From Ulvibacter algarum (GTDB lineage Bacteria > Bacteroidota > Bacteroidia > Flavobacteriales > Flavobacteriaceae): a DNA stretch of 64,000 nucleotides. Shown piece after piece: positions 20,119 to 30,146 of the stretch. The position numbers and the translations under genes are program-made. The stretch is from assembly GCA_947488905.1 (NCBI GenBank), contig CANLBJ010000007.1, forward strand, positions 124,001 to 188,000. Direction: 5' to 3'. Each line of letters opens with the position of its first letter. The first letter of the stretch is position 1. The notes under the pieces were generated by a model. That model saw nothing but the letters and a program-made list of their open reading frames with translations, did not search any database and was not told where the DNA came from.

Positions 20119-21405
20119 TTATTCTTGTCCATACTTCTTAGCATAACGATGCCATAACTCTGTTTGGTGCGATTCTAACGATATTGCTCTCCCATCTATA
20201 AAAGCATCAGTTAAAACGTTTGTACGCATATCTAGTGCGTCACCTTCACTTATAAAGAAGGTGGCACTTTTACCTACTTCAAGTGTTCCGTAAGCATCAT
20301 CAATGCCTAAAATTTTTGCTGTGTTTCCAGTTATCAACTGCAGTGCTGTTTCTTTATCCATACCTTGGCCAACTACTTGACCTGCATAAAACGGTAAGTT
20401 TCTAGTCTGAAAGTTAGAGGCATCTGCATTTTGTAATCCTACTAGTACACCTGCATCAGATAATAGTTTAGGTAACTTATATGGAAAATCATAATCATCA
20501 TCTGCCATTTTTGGTAGATTATGAGTGTGTTGTATTAAAACAGGAACCTGCTGTGCTATTAAAAAGTCTGTGATCTTGTGTGCTTCATAACCACCAATAA
20601 TTACCACAGATTTTACTCCAGATTCTTTAGCAGTAGTGACTGCATCAATAATTTCTTTTTCACTGTCAGAATATATATATAATTTCTTATCTCCATTAAA
20701 CAAACCTTGCATTGCCTTATATGCTTCATTAGCAACAGAAGTATCTGTATATGCTTTACTACTAGCAAAGTAATTTTTTATTTCTGAAACTTGCTCACCA
20801 TATTTTTTGTTAGGAGAATAGCCACGAGGTTCTCCAGCCCACCAACGACCTCGTCTAAAACTACTAGGCCAGTGTAAATGAATACCATCATCAGTCTTTA
20901 TAGCTGCGTCTTCCCAGTTCCAGGCATCAAATTGCACAATGGTACTTGATCCAGAAATGCGACCTCCTTGTGGGGCAATTTGTCCTAAAAGAACACCGTT
21001 GGGTCTCAAGCTTTCTATTACTTTACTCTCTGCATTATAAGCAATGATACTTCTAATATTAGGAATGTATTCTCCAAGTTCGTCTTCATCATCACTTGCT
21101 CTAACAGCTTCTACTTCAATTAATCCTAAAGATTTTGCAGGTGCAATAAAACCTGGATAGATGTGCTTTCCGGTTGCATCAATCATTTTACCCATTCTCC
21201 TTGTGGCTCCTTCACCTATTTCAATGATTTTTCCATCTTCAAAAACTAGATGACCATTGTCAATTACACTCCCATTACCTAGGTGATAGGTACCACCGTT
21301 TACAATAAGAACTTCACTCTGTTTATCTCCCGGTGTTTGTTGTGCCACTAGGGTAGTGGCCGCCATAAACACAAAGGCTGTTAGTATGTTGTATATGATT
21401 TTCAT
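20119..21405 (-). CDS. Amidohydrolase family protein, exported
   Basis: N-terminal signal; VLIVNGGTYHLGNGSVI; TGNTAKILGIDDAYGTLEVGKSATFFI. Confidence 0.83.
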   Translation of the reverse strand: MKIIYNILTAFVFMAATTLVAQQTPGDKQSEVLIVNGGTYHLGNGSVIDNGHLVFEDGKIIEIGEGATRRMGKMIDATGKHIYPGFIAPAKSLGLIEVEAVRASDDEDELGEYIPNIRSIIAYNAESKVIESLRPNGVLLGQIAPQGGRISGSSTIVQFDAWNWEDAAIKTDDGIHLHWPSSFRRGRWWAGEPRGYSPNKKYGEQVSEIKNYFASSKAYTDTSVANEAYKAMQGLFNGDKKLYIYSDSEKEIIDAVTTAKESGVKSVVIIGGYEAHKITDFLIAQQVPVLIQHTHNLPKMADDDYDFPYKLPKLLSDAGVLVGLQNADASNFQTRNLPFYAGQVVGQGMDKETALQLITGNTAKILGIDDAYGTLEVGKSATFFISEGDALDMRTNVLTDAFIDGRAISLESHQTELWHRYAKKYGQE

Positions 21406-21526
21406 ATTTAATATTTTAAAATGGCATTTTTTAAATAAGCCACTTGATTTTTATTTTAATAATGCGTCAAGATGTTTACTCTTTGCTCTTTAAGCGAAGC
21501 GGTCTTTTATCTTTCAGCAACGCGAT

Positions 21527-24499
21527 CTAATTTATAGTTTCACATTCAAAATGAATCTTGTCTCTTTTCATAGGGGGTCTTTTCTTTCCACCTTTTCCAC
21601 TTTTATCATTAAGCATCATATTAATAAGCTGCGTGCGTTCTTGCTTAATAGCTGCACGTTTAGCTAGATCTGTTTGTAAATCAAAATATGTTTTACCTTC
21701 AATAATAGTCTTCTCTGCTTTTGCATATACAGAAAGAGGATTATCTGTCCATAAAACTAAATCTGCATCTTTACCTTCTTTAATACTCCCTACACGGTTG
21801 TCTATGTGTAGCAATTTTGCAGGATTAATAGTCACCATTTTCCAAGCTTCTTCTTCACTCATCCCACCATACTTAACGGTCTTTCCTGCCTCTTGGTTTA
21901 AACGTCTAGACATCTCTGCATCATCACTATTTATAGCAGTAGTAATACCTTGCTTTGCCATAATTGCTGCGTTATAAGGTATGGCATCATTTACTTCATA
22001 TTTATAAGCCCACCAGTCACTAAAAGTAGAAGCACCTACACCGTGTTCCTTCATCTTATCTGCTACTTTATACCCTTCAAGAATATGGGTAAATGTGTTT
22101 ACTTTAAAGTTAAAACGGTCTGCTACTTTCATTAGCATATTAATCTCGCTTTGCACATAACTGTGGCAACTAATAAAACGTTCTCCATTTAAGATTTCGG
22201 CAATAACCTCCATCTCTTCGTCATATCTAAAAGTACCTTTCTTTTTTGCAGCTTGATATTCTACCGCTCTATTAAAGTAGTTCACATACATTTGCTCAAC
22301 ACCCATACGTGTTTGCGGAAAACGGCTGCGGCTCTCCCAGTTAGATTGCTTTACATTTTCACCTAAGGCAAACTTGATAAACTTTGGGCTGTTGCTATAA
22401 ATCATATTATCTGCACTCTCTCCCCATTTCATTTTAATAATAGCAGAACGACCGCCTATAGGGTTTGCAGAGCCATGTAAAATCTGTGCAGATGTCACAC
22501 CACCTGCAAGGTTGCGGTAAATATTTACATCTTCTGGGTCTACCACATCTTCTATAGTCACCTCTGCTGTAGAGTTGTGACCAGCCTCGTTTACTGCAAG
22601 CGTGGCAATATGCGTATGCTCATCAATCACACCAGCTGTTAAATGTTTACCTGTAGCGTCAATAACCACAGCACCAGCTCCAGAAAGATTTTTGCCTATT
22701 TTGGCAATCTTTCCATTCTTTATAAGAACATCTGTTTCTGTTAGTACTCCTTCGTTTTCTCCCGTCCACACGGTAGCATTTTTAAACAACATAGTTTGCT
22801 GTTGTGGTTGTGTCACATTTCCGTAGCCAACATTAGGGTAGGTGAGTGGCATCATTACTGGAGCCTTTTTAGCATCTTTATCAGCCTTTTTTTCTTCTGA
22901 AAAGTCACTGGTTTGTACTGCTCTAAAGTTGCTGTTATTTCCGTTAGGTAATAAAAGTCTTCCAGAAAAGTTAACCCCTTCTTGTGGTACAATGCCTGTA
23001 AATCTGTACATCTCGTCTGTAGCTTTATCTGTAAATGAAAGAGAAACCCAGTTGTCTGAATAACTAATTTTTGAAGGAAACGAAACAGTATCCATTTTAA
23101 CTTCTGCCTTAAGCTTATCTACATCACCACTTATTTTTAGATCATAGTTTTTACCAGCTGCGGTCATTGTATAATCTCCTCTAAGATCTTTTATGTCTCT
23201 TGAGTTAATTACATTTTTGCGCCCTTGTACCCAGTTTTCGTGAATCACGGTACCGTCTTCAAAGAGTGGACCAGAGGTTACTAAAAAGTTTGCATAACGG
23301 CCATTTTGTAAAGAACCAATAAGGTCAGACTTGCCTAGTAGTCTAGCAGGCGTTGTTGTTAAAGCTTCTAGTGCTTTTGTTTTATCATAGCCATAGGTAA
23401 AAGCTTTGTCTAGCATTTTTAAAAATGCCGCAGGCTTGTCTAGTTTGTGTGTAGTTAAGGCAAAAGAAATACCGTTATCACTCATCACTTTTGGGTTGCT
23501 TGGTGCTTGGTTCCACTCACGCATATCTTCTAGTGCTATGTAATTTGCTAAATAGGCATTACTCACATCAAAGGCTTCTGGAAAATTAAGCGGTAAAATA
23601 TATGCCGCTTGTGTTGCTTTAATAGCTGCAATCGTTTCATATTCATCACCACCACCTACAATAATATATTGTTTGTTAAAAGCATCACCTATTTTATCTG
23701 CACGTAAATCATTGGTCTTGTCACCTGCGTCAAAAATGAATGGTAGGTTTTTATTTGTATTAAATATTTCAATAGAGCGGTCTTTGGTTTGGCTATTTCC
23801 GTTAGCATACCATTTTGCGTCATTGTTAAACTGTCTTAATAAAGCCATTGCCCCCATTAAAGATGTAGGGTAAGACTGTCTAGATTTTACACTTTTTGAA
23901 AATGAGAATAACTGTGCCGCATCATCTTCTATAATACGTTGTGCATCACCATCTTCATCATTAAGTGCTACAATTACAGAAGTTCCTCTTGCAATACCAT
24001 CTGGCACGTGTGTGTTTACTACACCAAAACCAGCCTCGCGCATTCCTTTTGCAGTTTTACTACTGTATTTAAACTGCTCCATTGCACGTTGCTCTGTCAT
24101 AATGTGATCGTTCCAGTAAAAGCCTTCTCTAGATGCATCATATTGTGGAGAGCGTCTGCCGCCACCTTCTCGTTTTGGTTTTTCTACACCAAAATTTGTG
24201 TACATATCTATAAAAGAAGGGTAGATATATTTACCTGCCACATTCTCTACCACTGTATTTTTTGGGATAGAAACGTTTGCGCCTACATTAACCACCTTCC
24301 CGTTTTTAAACAGGATAGTCGCGTTAGTAAGTTGTTGTGTGGGAGTTACATAAATAGTAGCATTAGTCAAGGCAGTGTATTCTGTTTCTGCTTGTTTAAG
24401 GCCACCGTTTTCTGGAAAGTAGTCTTGCCCAAACAGCAAAGAGCTACACACCAGCAAAGAGAGGGTGAGTATTTTTTTCATAAAAATAAAAAGTGCCAC
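21527..24499 (-). CDS. Two-domain amidohydrolase family protein, exported
   Basis: Two amidohydrolase-like modules; TGVIDEHTHIA ... VTINPAKLLHIDNRVGSIKEGKDADLVLW. Confidence 0.87.
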   Translation of the reverse strand: MALFIFMKKILTLSLLVCSSLLFGQDYFPENGGLKQAETEYTALTNATIYVTPTQQLTNATILFKNGKVVNVGANVSIPKNTVVENVAGKYIYPSFIDMYTNFGVEKPKREGGGRRSPQYDASREGFYWNDHIMTEQRAMEQFKYSSKTAKGMREAGFGVVNTHVPDGIARGTSVIVALNDEDGDAQRIIEDDAAQLFSFSKSVKSRQSYPTSLMGAMALLRQFNNDAKWYANGNSQTKDRSIEIFNTNKNLPFIFDAGDKTNDLRADKIGDAFNKQYIIVGGGDEYETIAAIKATQAAYILPLNFPEAFDVSNAYLANYIALEDMREWNQAPSNPKVMSDNGISFALTTHKLDKPAAFLKMLDKAFTYGYDKTKALEALTTTPARLLGKSDLIGSLQNGRYANFLVTSGPLFEDGTVIHENWVQGRKNVINSRDIKDLRGDYTMTAAGKNYDLKISGDVDKLKAEVKMDTVSFPSKISYSDNWVSLSFTDKATDEMYRFTGIVPQEGVNFSGRLLLPNGNNSNFRAVQTSDFSEEKKADKDAKKAPVMMPLTYPNVGYGNVTQPQQQTMLFKNATVWTGENEGVLTETDVLIKNGKIAKIGKNLSGAGAVVIDATGKHLTAGVIDEHTHIATLAVNEAGHNSTAEVTIEDVVDPEDVNIYRNLAGGVTSAQILHGSANPIGGRSAIIKMKWGESADNMIYSNSPKFIKFALGENVKQSNWESRSRFPQTRMGVEQMYVNYFNRAVEYQAAKKKGTFRYDEEMEVIAEILNGERFISCHSYVQSEINMLMKVADRFNFKVNTFTHILEGYKVADKMKEHGVGASTFSDWWAYKYEVNDAIPYNAAIMAKQGITTAINSDDAEMSRRLNQEAGKTVKYGGMSEEEAWKMVTINPAKLLHIDNRVGSIKEGKDADLVLWTDNPLSVYAKAEKTIIEGKTYFDLQTDLAKRAAIKQERTQLINMMLNDKSGKGGKKRPPMKRDKIHFECETIN

Positions 24500-24678
24500 A
24501 AGAGTGTGGGCTTATTGTTGGTTATTATACTTGTAAATATAGGGGAATTAGTAGAAGTTAGAGTGTTAAAATTTCTCACAATGAATCTTGTGAAGCAAGA
24601 AAAAACATCTTTATAATGCAGAGACTTTATTAATATAGAAGATAAAGTATTTAAATTTTAGACTTAATTTATCTAAAC

Positions 24679-25101
24679 TTATTTACGTGATTTGATACAT
24701 TTTTTAATCTTTTTTTTGCCTTTATTCAACACAACAGATCCTCCCATACTAACTAATAAAGTTATAAAAGCTAAGGCTCCTAACGCTCCTCCAAAACCTT
24801 CAAATAAATGATTTTTATGAATATAAATGAGACTAAATAAACTTCCAGCAAAAGCCAAACTAAAATAGTTTTTATGAGTTGTAGAAGAAACCATACCAAT
24901 AAAAGTTGCGCCAATAAATACTACTGGAATATTATTTGTTAAATATGGATTAAGTATATCTGGAAAAAAATTAAAAAGCAAGCCAACTATTAGTGATAGT
25001 AATGCAGATGATCTTACAGGGCCCTGCTTAAATCTATGACTTATAAAATAAGTAACAGTGGCACCTAGAATTCCAGTAATAATGATAGTTAGTTCGTTCA
25101 C
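24679..25101 (-). CDS. Conserved membrane protein
   Basis: 140-aa polytopic protein, 4-nt overlap with the upstream membrane protein. Confidence 0.55.
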   Translation of the reverse strand: MNELTIIITGILGATVTYFISHRFKQGPVRSSALLSLIVGLLFNFFPDILNPYLTNNIPVVFIGATFIGMVSSTTHKNYFSLAFAGSLFSLIYIHKNHLFEGFGGALGALAFITLLVSMGGSVVLNKGKKKIKKCIKSRK

Positions 25102-25658
25102 AATAGGTTGGTGCTTAATAAGTAAACAATGATAACGCCTAAGAATGCCATAGTACCTAGTTTTCCGCCTACGCCTATAAATAGGTTTTTAGAAAGTAAT
25201 AAAAAAACTCCGGCTACCATTGCTGCTATCATTACAAAACCAACAGAAGTTGAAATTTCTGTGCTTGACATCCCTACAAAAGCACCACAGTAGATACTAG
25301 TAGGTACTTGCTTTAAATAAATAGACTTCTTGTTTATTAATGGTAAAAATGAGGCAATGGTACCCACAATTCCTGCGGCTAATACACTGCCTAAACCATA
25401 ATGAATATTAAGTAAATAACATATTACAGCCCCAACAGGAACCCATACTACTACAGAGAGTTTTTCATAAGCATACTCTTTGTGATGAAGGTCTAAATAT
25501 TTTACACTAAATAATAAAAATAAAACTACAAGAGAGATCGCTATAAAAGCGATTCTGTTTGTGTGATAATACTCTTTAATAATAAGACTTAAAAAGGCAA
25601 GTTGCACAAACAAAACAATAAGCACCATTAAAAACCTAATACTTTTATGTATTCTCAT
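25098..25658 (-). CDS. Conserved membrane protein
   Basis: 186-aa polytopic protein paired with 24679..25101. Confidence 0.55.
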   Translation of the reverse strand: MRIHKSIRFLMVLIVLFVQLAFLSLIIKEYYHTNRIAFIAISLVVLFLLFSVKYLDLHHKEYAYEKLSVVVWVPVGAVICYLLNIHYGLGSVLAAGIVGTIASFLPLINKKSIYLKQVPTSIYCGAFVGMSSTEISTSVGFVMIAAMVAGVFLLLSKNLFIGVGGKLGTMAFLGVIIVYLLSTNLL

Positions 25659-25860
25659 TAATTGCTATTGCTTTTTTTGTTTTTAGAAGATACGTTTTAA
25701 ACGTAGATTTAATAAAAAACAAAATTCTATCAAATTATTTAACCCGGCAAATTTTGTGCTAAAAACTTTATTATTTATCTCTTTTAGATAAATTTTGGTC
25801 AATTTTAAGCTAAAAGTGACGTTTTTAATATTTCAGAAAAAGTTAAGTCTTGTTTTAAAT

Positions 25861-26835
25861 TTATAAAATGAGATTAAAAACAAATCCAGAAATGATTATA
25901 CAAATAGTAACTACCATAAAGAATATAGTAATCAATTTTAAAGACATTACTTTTTTAAGTAAAGTAGCCTCTGGTATAGATAATCCTACTGTTGCCATCA
26001 TAAAAGCAATCGCGGTACCAAGTGGAACTCCTTTGGCAACAAAAACTTGAATAACAGGTACAATCCCTGCGGCATTTGCATACATAGGTACTGCTAGTAA
26101 TACAGCAAGTGGCACCGTCCACCACTCGCCACCACCTAGGTATTTATTAAAAAAGTTTTCTGGTACATACCCGTGCATTGCTGCACCTATGGCGATACCA
26201 ATAATTACATATAATAGAACCCCTTTTACAATGTCCCAGGCACTGCGTGTAATCTCTGGTAATCGTTGTTTAAATGTTTGTTTTTCTTCTTCATAATCTG
26301 CTTGCTTCATTTTATTATCTAGAATTTTCTTAACCCAGTCTGAGAGTAAAGGCTCTAAATTAAATGTACCTAAAAGCCAACCAGCGACTGTACCTAATAA
26401 GATACCAGAAGCCACATAGATTAAAGTAGCTTTTATACCAAACATGCCTATAAACATAGCAACGGCAACCTCATTAACTAAAGGCGAGGTGATTAAAAAA
26501 GAAAAGGTAACGCCTAGCGGGATTCCGCCTTGTACAAAGCCTATAAATAATGGGACCGATGAGCAGGAACAAAAAGGAGTAATGGCTCCAAAAATGGAAG
26601 AAAAAAAATACTCTAAACCATAGAGCTTTTTTTTGTGTAGATAGTTTTTAAGTTTCTCAATAGGGAAGTAGGTGTTTACAATACCCATTATAAAAACAAT
26701 CACAAATAACAAGATTAGTATTTTAATCGTGTCAAAAACAAAGAAGTTTAAAGATTTTGCTAGTTGAGTTTCTGCAGCTATATTAAACACATCATAAACA
26801 AGCCAGTCTGTAAAGTGTTGTAACCAGTTAAACAT
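25861..26835 (-). CDS. Permease (DUF318/SO_0444-like)
   Basis: TPFCSCSSVPLFIGFVQGGIPLGVTFSFLITSPLVNEVAV motif. Confidence 0.88.
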   Translation of the reverse strand: MFNWLQHFTDWLVYDVFNIAAETQLAKSLNFFVFDTIKILILLFVIVFIMGIVNTYFPIEKLKNYLHKKKLYGLEYFFSSIFGAITPFCSCSSVPLFIGFVQGGIPLGVTFSFLITSPLVNEVAVAMFIGMFGIKATLIYVASGILLGTVAGWLLGTFNLEPLLSDWVKKILDNKMKQADYEEEKQTFKQRLPEITRSAWDIVKGVLLYVIIGIAIGAAMHGYVPENFFNKYLGGGEWWTVPLAVLLAVPMYANAAGIVPVIQVFVAKGVPLGTAIAFMMATVGLSIPEATLLKKVMSLKLITIFFMVVTICIIISGFVFNLIL

Positions 26836-27235
26836 CTTTTACCGTCTTTATGGTGCCAGTAATAGTACAAGATAGATTTACGGTATTATAAATAGTCCCA
26901 AATTTTTCAATGTTCTTTTTTAGCAAGGCTATATTTATTTTTTCTTCTTTGCTAAAGATGGTAAGTGTGTAATTAACGTGATCTATAATGGGTGGTTTTT
27001 TTAATCTAGCCGCGTTTACTTCTACCGTTGCTTTTGTAAAACTAAACTTCATCATTTGTGAAAAACGTTCTACATTTTTAAGCATACAAGCAGCAAAAGA
27101 ACCCAAATATAACTCTGCAGGATTGGGCAGCGTGTCTGCAGTGCTTGCTGTGGTGCCAAAGACTATATTAGATTGCTTGACTTGAATAATAGCATCTTTA
27201 TTTGAAACTGAATACGCATTTACTTGATACTCCAT
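26828..27235 (-). CDS. OsmC family protein
   Basis: 135 aa; ADTLPNPAELYLGSFAACMLKNVERFSQMM. Confidence 0.83.
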   Translation of the reverse strand: MEYQVNAYSVSNKDAIIQVKQSNIVFGTTASTADTLPNPAELYLGSFAACMLKNVERFSQMMKFSFTKATVEVNAARLKKPPIIDHVNYTLTIFSKEEKINIALLKKNIEKFGTIYNTVNLSCTITGTIKTVKDV

Positions 27236-27240
27236 AATAC

Positions 27241-27477
27241 TTATTTTAAAAGCGCTAATACTTCTTTTTTAGATGGGACTCTCCCTTTAATTACAATAAC
27301 ATTATCTATCACTAATGCAGGTGTTGTCATTACATTATACTTCATTATCTCTACAATATCTTCTACTTTTTCTATAGTAGCATCTATGTTATTTGCTTTA
27401 ACAACATCTGTTACAACTCCAGTCATAACTTGACATTTTGGGCATCCAGTTCCTAAAATTTTAATTTTTTTACTCAT
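27241..27477 (-). CDS. Thioredoxin-like redox-active disulfide protein
   Basis: IKILGTGCPKCQVM (CxxC) and VMTTPALVIDNVIVIKGRVPSKKEV. Confidence 0.88.
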   Translation of the reverse strand: MSKKIKILGTGCPKCQVMTGVVTDVVKANNIDATIEKVEDIVEIMKYNVMTTPALVIDNVIVIKGRVPSKKEVLALLK

Positions 27478-27718
27478 TTAGTTTCATTTTTTTAATTAGT
27501 AAACACTTAGGTTGCTTATTATAAAATTACAATGAGTTTTGCTTCGGAAATATGACTTTTGTCAGACCAGTTATTTTTTTAAAATAGTACCTTTTTAAGT
27601 CTTTAATATTTCAGAAGAAAAAGTATGCAGGCAACCTTTTTTAAAAATGCTGCGTCTATTAAGATGAAGGCATAACTATAAATGTCTTCTTAATTGAAAA
27701 ACCATCTAAAACTATCTT

Positions 27719-28924
27719 ATGAAATTTATTAAATTATTTTTTTCGATCATTGTAATTACTTTATTAACTAGTTGTGCTTCTTCTAAAATTAATAAAACCC
27801 TTAAGCAAGGTGCTATCGCACAGGATGACTTTAAGGTTACGATACCTTTTGAATATAGAAAAGGAATTATTATACTTAAAGTTACTATAGAAAATGAGAT
27901 ATATGATTTTATACTAGACACAGGGTCATCTAACGTACTCTCAAAAGAACTCGCAGAGAAGCTTAACGTGAAACCCTTAGGGAGTAGTAATGTGACAGAT
28001 ATTAATAAAACAAGCCAACTGCTTAACTATACTAAAGTAAATGATATAGAAATAGGAGGGATTCACTTTAAAGAGACTATTGCTGCCATTGCAGATTTTA
28101 ATAGTGGCCAACTTGCCTGTCTTAATGCAGATGGTTTTATAGGTTCTAATTTAATGCGATTTGCTATTTGGGATTTTGATTTTAAAAACCAGATTATAAC
28201 GATAACAGATAATGAGCAGAAGTTAAATATACCTGCAGATGCTACAGAAAGCAAAATGTTTGTAGGTACAGCATCTAGTGAGCCGTCTATTATTAGTTAT
28301 ATAAATGGAGAAAAAGCTTTAAATAATTTGATAGATTTAGGTAATAACGGTACGCCACACTTAGCACACGGTATTTTTGTAAAACAAAAAGAAGCTAATA
28401 AAATAACGAAGTATATATCTGGTTCTGGATATTCTGGAATAGGAGTGTATGGGGAGGGAAAAAAGAAAAATGAGTATTCTACAAAAGTTGATGAGATAAA
28501 AATAGGGAACCATATTATAAATAATAAGGTGATGACTGTTAAAGATGGTAAAACAAACCTTGGTATTTCATTCTTTAAAAATTATAGATTAATCTTAAAC
28601 TGGAAAGAAAGAAGTGTAAAAATGAGTGAGCTTAGTGCTACAAATAACACATCATTAAACCATTTTGGTTTTAATCCTGGTTTTAATAAAAATAAGTTAA
28701 TAGTAAATTTTATATATAATAATACAGAAACATCAAAAAAACTAGAGTTTGGCGATCAAATATTAAAAATAAATGAGGTAGATTTTTCTAACATAACTGA
28801 TGATACTCTCTGTCACTATTTTAATACTACTATTATACCAGTTGATACAGATCTTATTACAGTAAGAGTAGCTAGAAACGGCGAAGAATTAACATTTGAT
28901 CTTAAAAGAATGAAGCTACTTTAA
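27719..28924 (+). CDS. Aspartyl protease (retropepsin-like) with PDZ-like C-terminus, lipoprotein
   Basis: Lipobox LLTSCAS; DFILDTGSSNVLSKELAEKL; C-terminal GDQILKINEVDF. Confidence 0.82.
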   Translation: MKFIKLFFSIIVITLLTSCASSKINKTLKQGAIAQDDFKVTIPFEYRKGIIILKVTIENEIYDFILDTGSSNVLSKELAEKLNVKPLGSSNVTDINKTSQLLNYTKVNDIEIGGIHFKETIAAIADFNSGQLACLNADGFIGSNLMRFAIWDFDFKNQIITITDNEQKLNIPADATESKMFVGTASSEPSIISYINGEKALNNLIDLGNNGTPHLAHGIFVKQKEANKITKYISGSGYSGIGVYGEGKKKNEYSTKVDEIKIGNHIINNKVMTVKDGKTNLGISFFKNYRLILNWKERSVKMSELSATNNTSLNHFGFNPGFNKNKLIVNFIYNNTETSKKLEFGDQILKINEVDFSNITDDTLCHYFNTTIIPVDTDLITVRVARNGEELTFDLKRMKLL

Positions 28925-29101
28925 ACAAGTATAATCGCTAATTAATAATCCGTGCTTATTTTTTAAAATTGTCATTAATTTTAAAAAATAAGCACGGATT
29001 CTTTTATTTGTAAATGCCTGATTAGTTGTGCTAAGTACAGCTTCTTTTAACAATTTTTAAAACTATTAATAAAATTTGCTACAGCTTTAAAAAGTGTAAT
29101 A

Positions 29102-29233
29102 GTCCCGGTCCTAAAGGGAGCCGTTATGTAGTTCTTGCCCCAGCCCTAAAGGGTGCCGTAATGTAGTGATTGTTTTAAGGTAAAAGAGAATTTAATAATT
29201 AACCATATTCGTTGTCACCCTTTAGGGTTGGGG
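29102..29233. repeat. CCCTAAAGGG-type repeat unit, copy 1 (adjoining DUF559 stop codon)
   Basis: tcccggtcctaaaggg ... ccccagccctaaagggtgccgtaatgtag ... gttgtcaccctttagggttgggg; same order as copies at 29701+. Confidence 0.85.
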
Positions 29234-29620
29234 CGAACTGTTTAATATTCGTTCATTAATTGTTTTTAACACATTCTCAAATTCATTAATTACTTGGTTG
29301 TTTGTAAATCTTATTTCTGAAATACCAAGATTTTCAAGATTCATTGTTCGTTCAACATCCTTTTCTTTTTGATCTTTATCTAGATGATATGCACCATCTA
29401 TTTCAATAGAAAATCTAAGTTTGTGACAATAGAAATCTAAGACATAACCCGCTATTGGATGCTGTCTTCTAAATTTGAAACCAAATGGTTTTGTTTTTAA
29501 ATACTCCCAAAGCTTTGTCTCAGTTGGCGTCATGTTTAAACGAAGCGTAGCAGCATTTCTAAAAACAGAAGGAGTTGCTCCATCGTGCATTCCCGAAATC
29601 TTTAAAGGATCATTTTTCAT
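29222..29620 (-). CDS. DUF559 (Vsr-like) endonuclease domain protein
   Basis: AATLRLNMTPTETKLWEYLKTKPFGFKFRRQHPIAGYVLDFYCHKLRFSIEIDGAYH. Confidence 0.92.
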   Translation of the reverse strand: MKNDPLKISGMHDGATPSVFRNAATLRLNMTPTETKLWEYLKTKPFGFKFRRQHPIAGYVLDFYCHKLRFSIEIDGAYHLDKDQKEKDVERTMNLENLGISEIRFTNNQVINEFENVLKTINERILNSSPQP

Positions 29621-29700
29621 AAGCCTATATATCTACTTTAAAACTAAAGGTAATCATATTATATTTATTAACTTGATTCAAAGTGTTTTATAGGGTGCTT

Positions 29701-30131
29701 GCCCCGGTTCTAAAGGGTGTTGTGAAGTGGTGCTTGCCCCAGCCCTAAAGGGTGCCGTAATGTAGTGACTGCTTTAAGGTAAAAGAGAATTTAATAATTA
29801 ACCATATTCGTTGTCACCCTTTAGGGTAGGGGAGAAATACTCAATAGTTCTTGCCCCGGTTCTAAAGGGTGTTGTGAAGTGGTGCTAGCCCCAGCCCTAA
29901 AGGGTGCCGTAATGTAGTGACTGCTTTAAGGTAAAAGAGAATTTAAAAACTAACCATATTCGTTGTCACCCTTTAGGGTAGGGGAGAAATACTCAATAGT
30001 ACTTGCCCCGGTTCTAAAGGGTGTTGTGAAGTGGTGCTAGCCCCAGCCCTAAAGGGTGCCGTAATGTAGTGACTGTATTAAGGTAAAAGAGAATTTAAAA
30101 ACTAACTATATTTGTTGTCACCCTTTAAGTA
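29701..30131. repeat. Tandem repeat, period 152 bp, 3 copies (last slightly truncated)
   Basis: gccccggttctaaagggtgttgtgaagtggtgct at 29701, 29853 and 30005; each unit has two forward and one inverted TAAAGGG motifs. Confidence 0.93.
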
Positions 30132-30146
30132 GAGAGGCAAAGAATC

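Noticed and set aside
23939-24616. 225-aa plus-strand ORF
   Set aside because: Antisense to the well-supported amidohydrolase 21527..24499; no recognisable family and Cys/His-rich composition typical of antisense frames.
29701-30131. CRISPR array
   Set aside because: Repeat period is 152 bp with nearly identical units and no unique spacers; no cas genes nearby.
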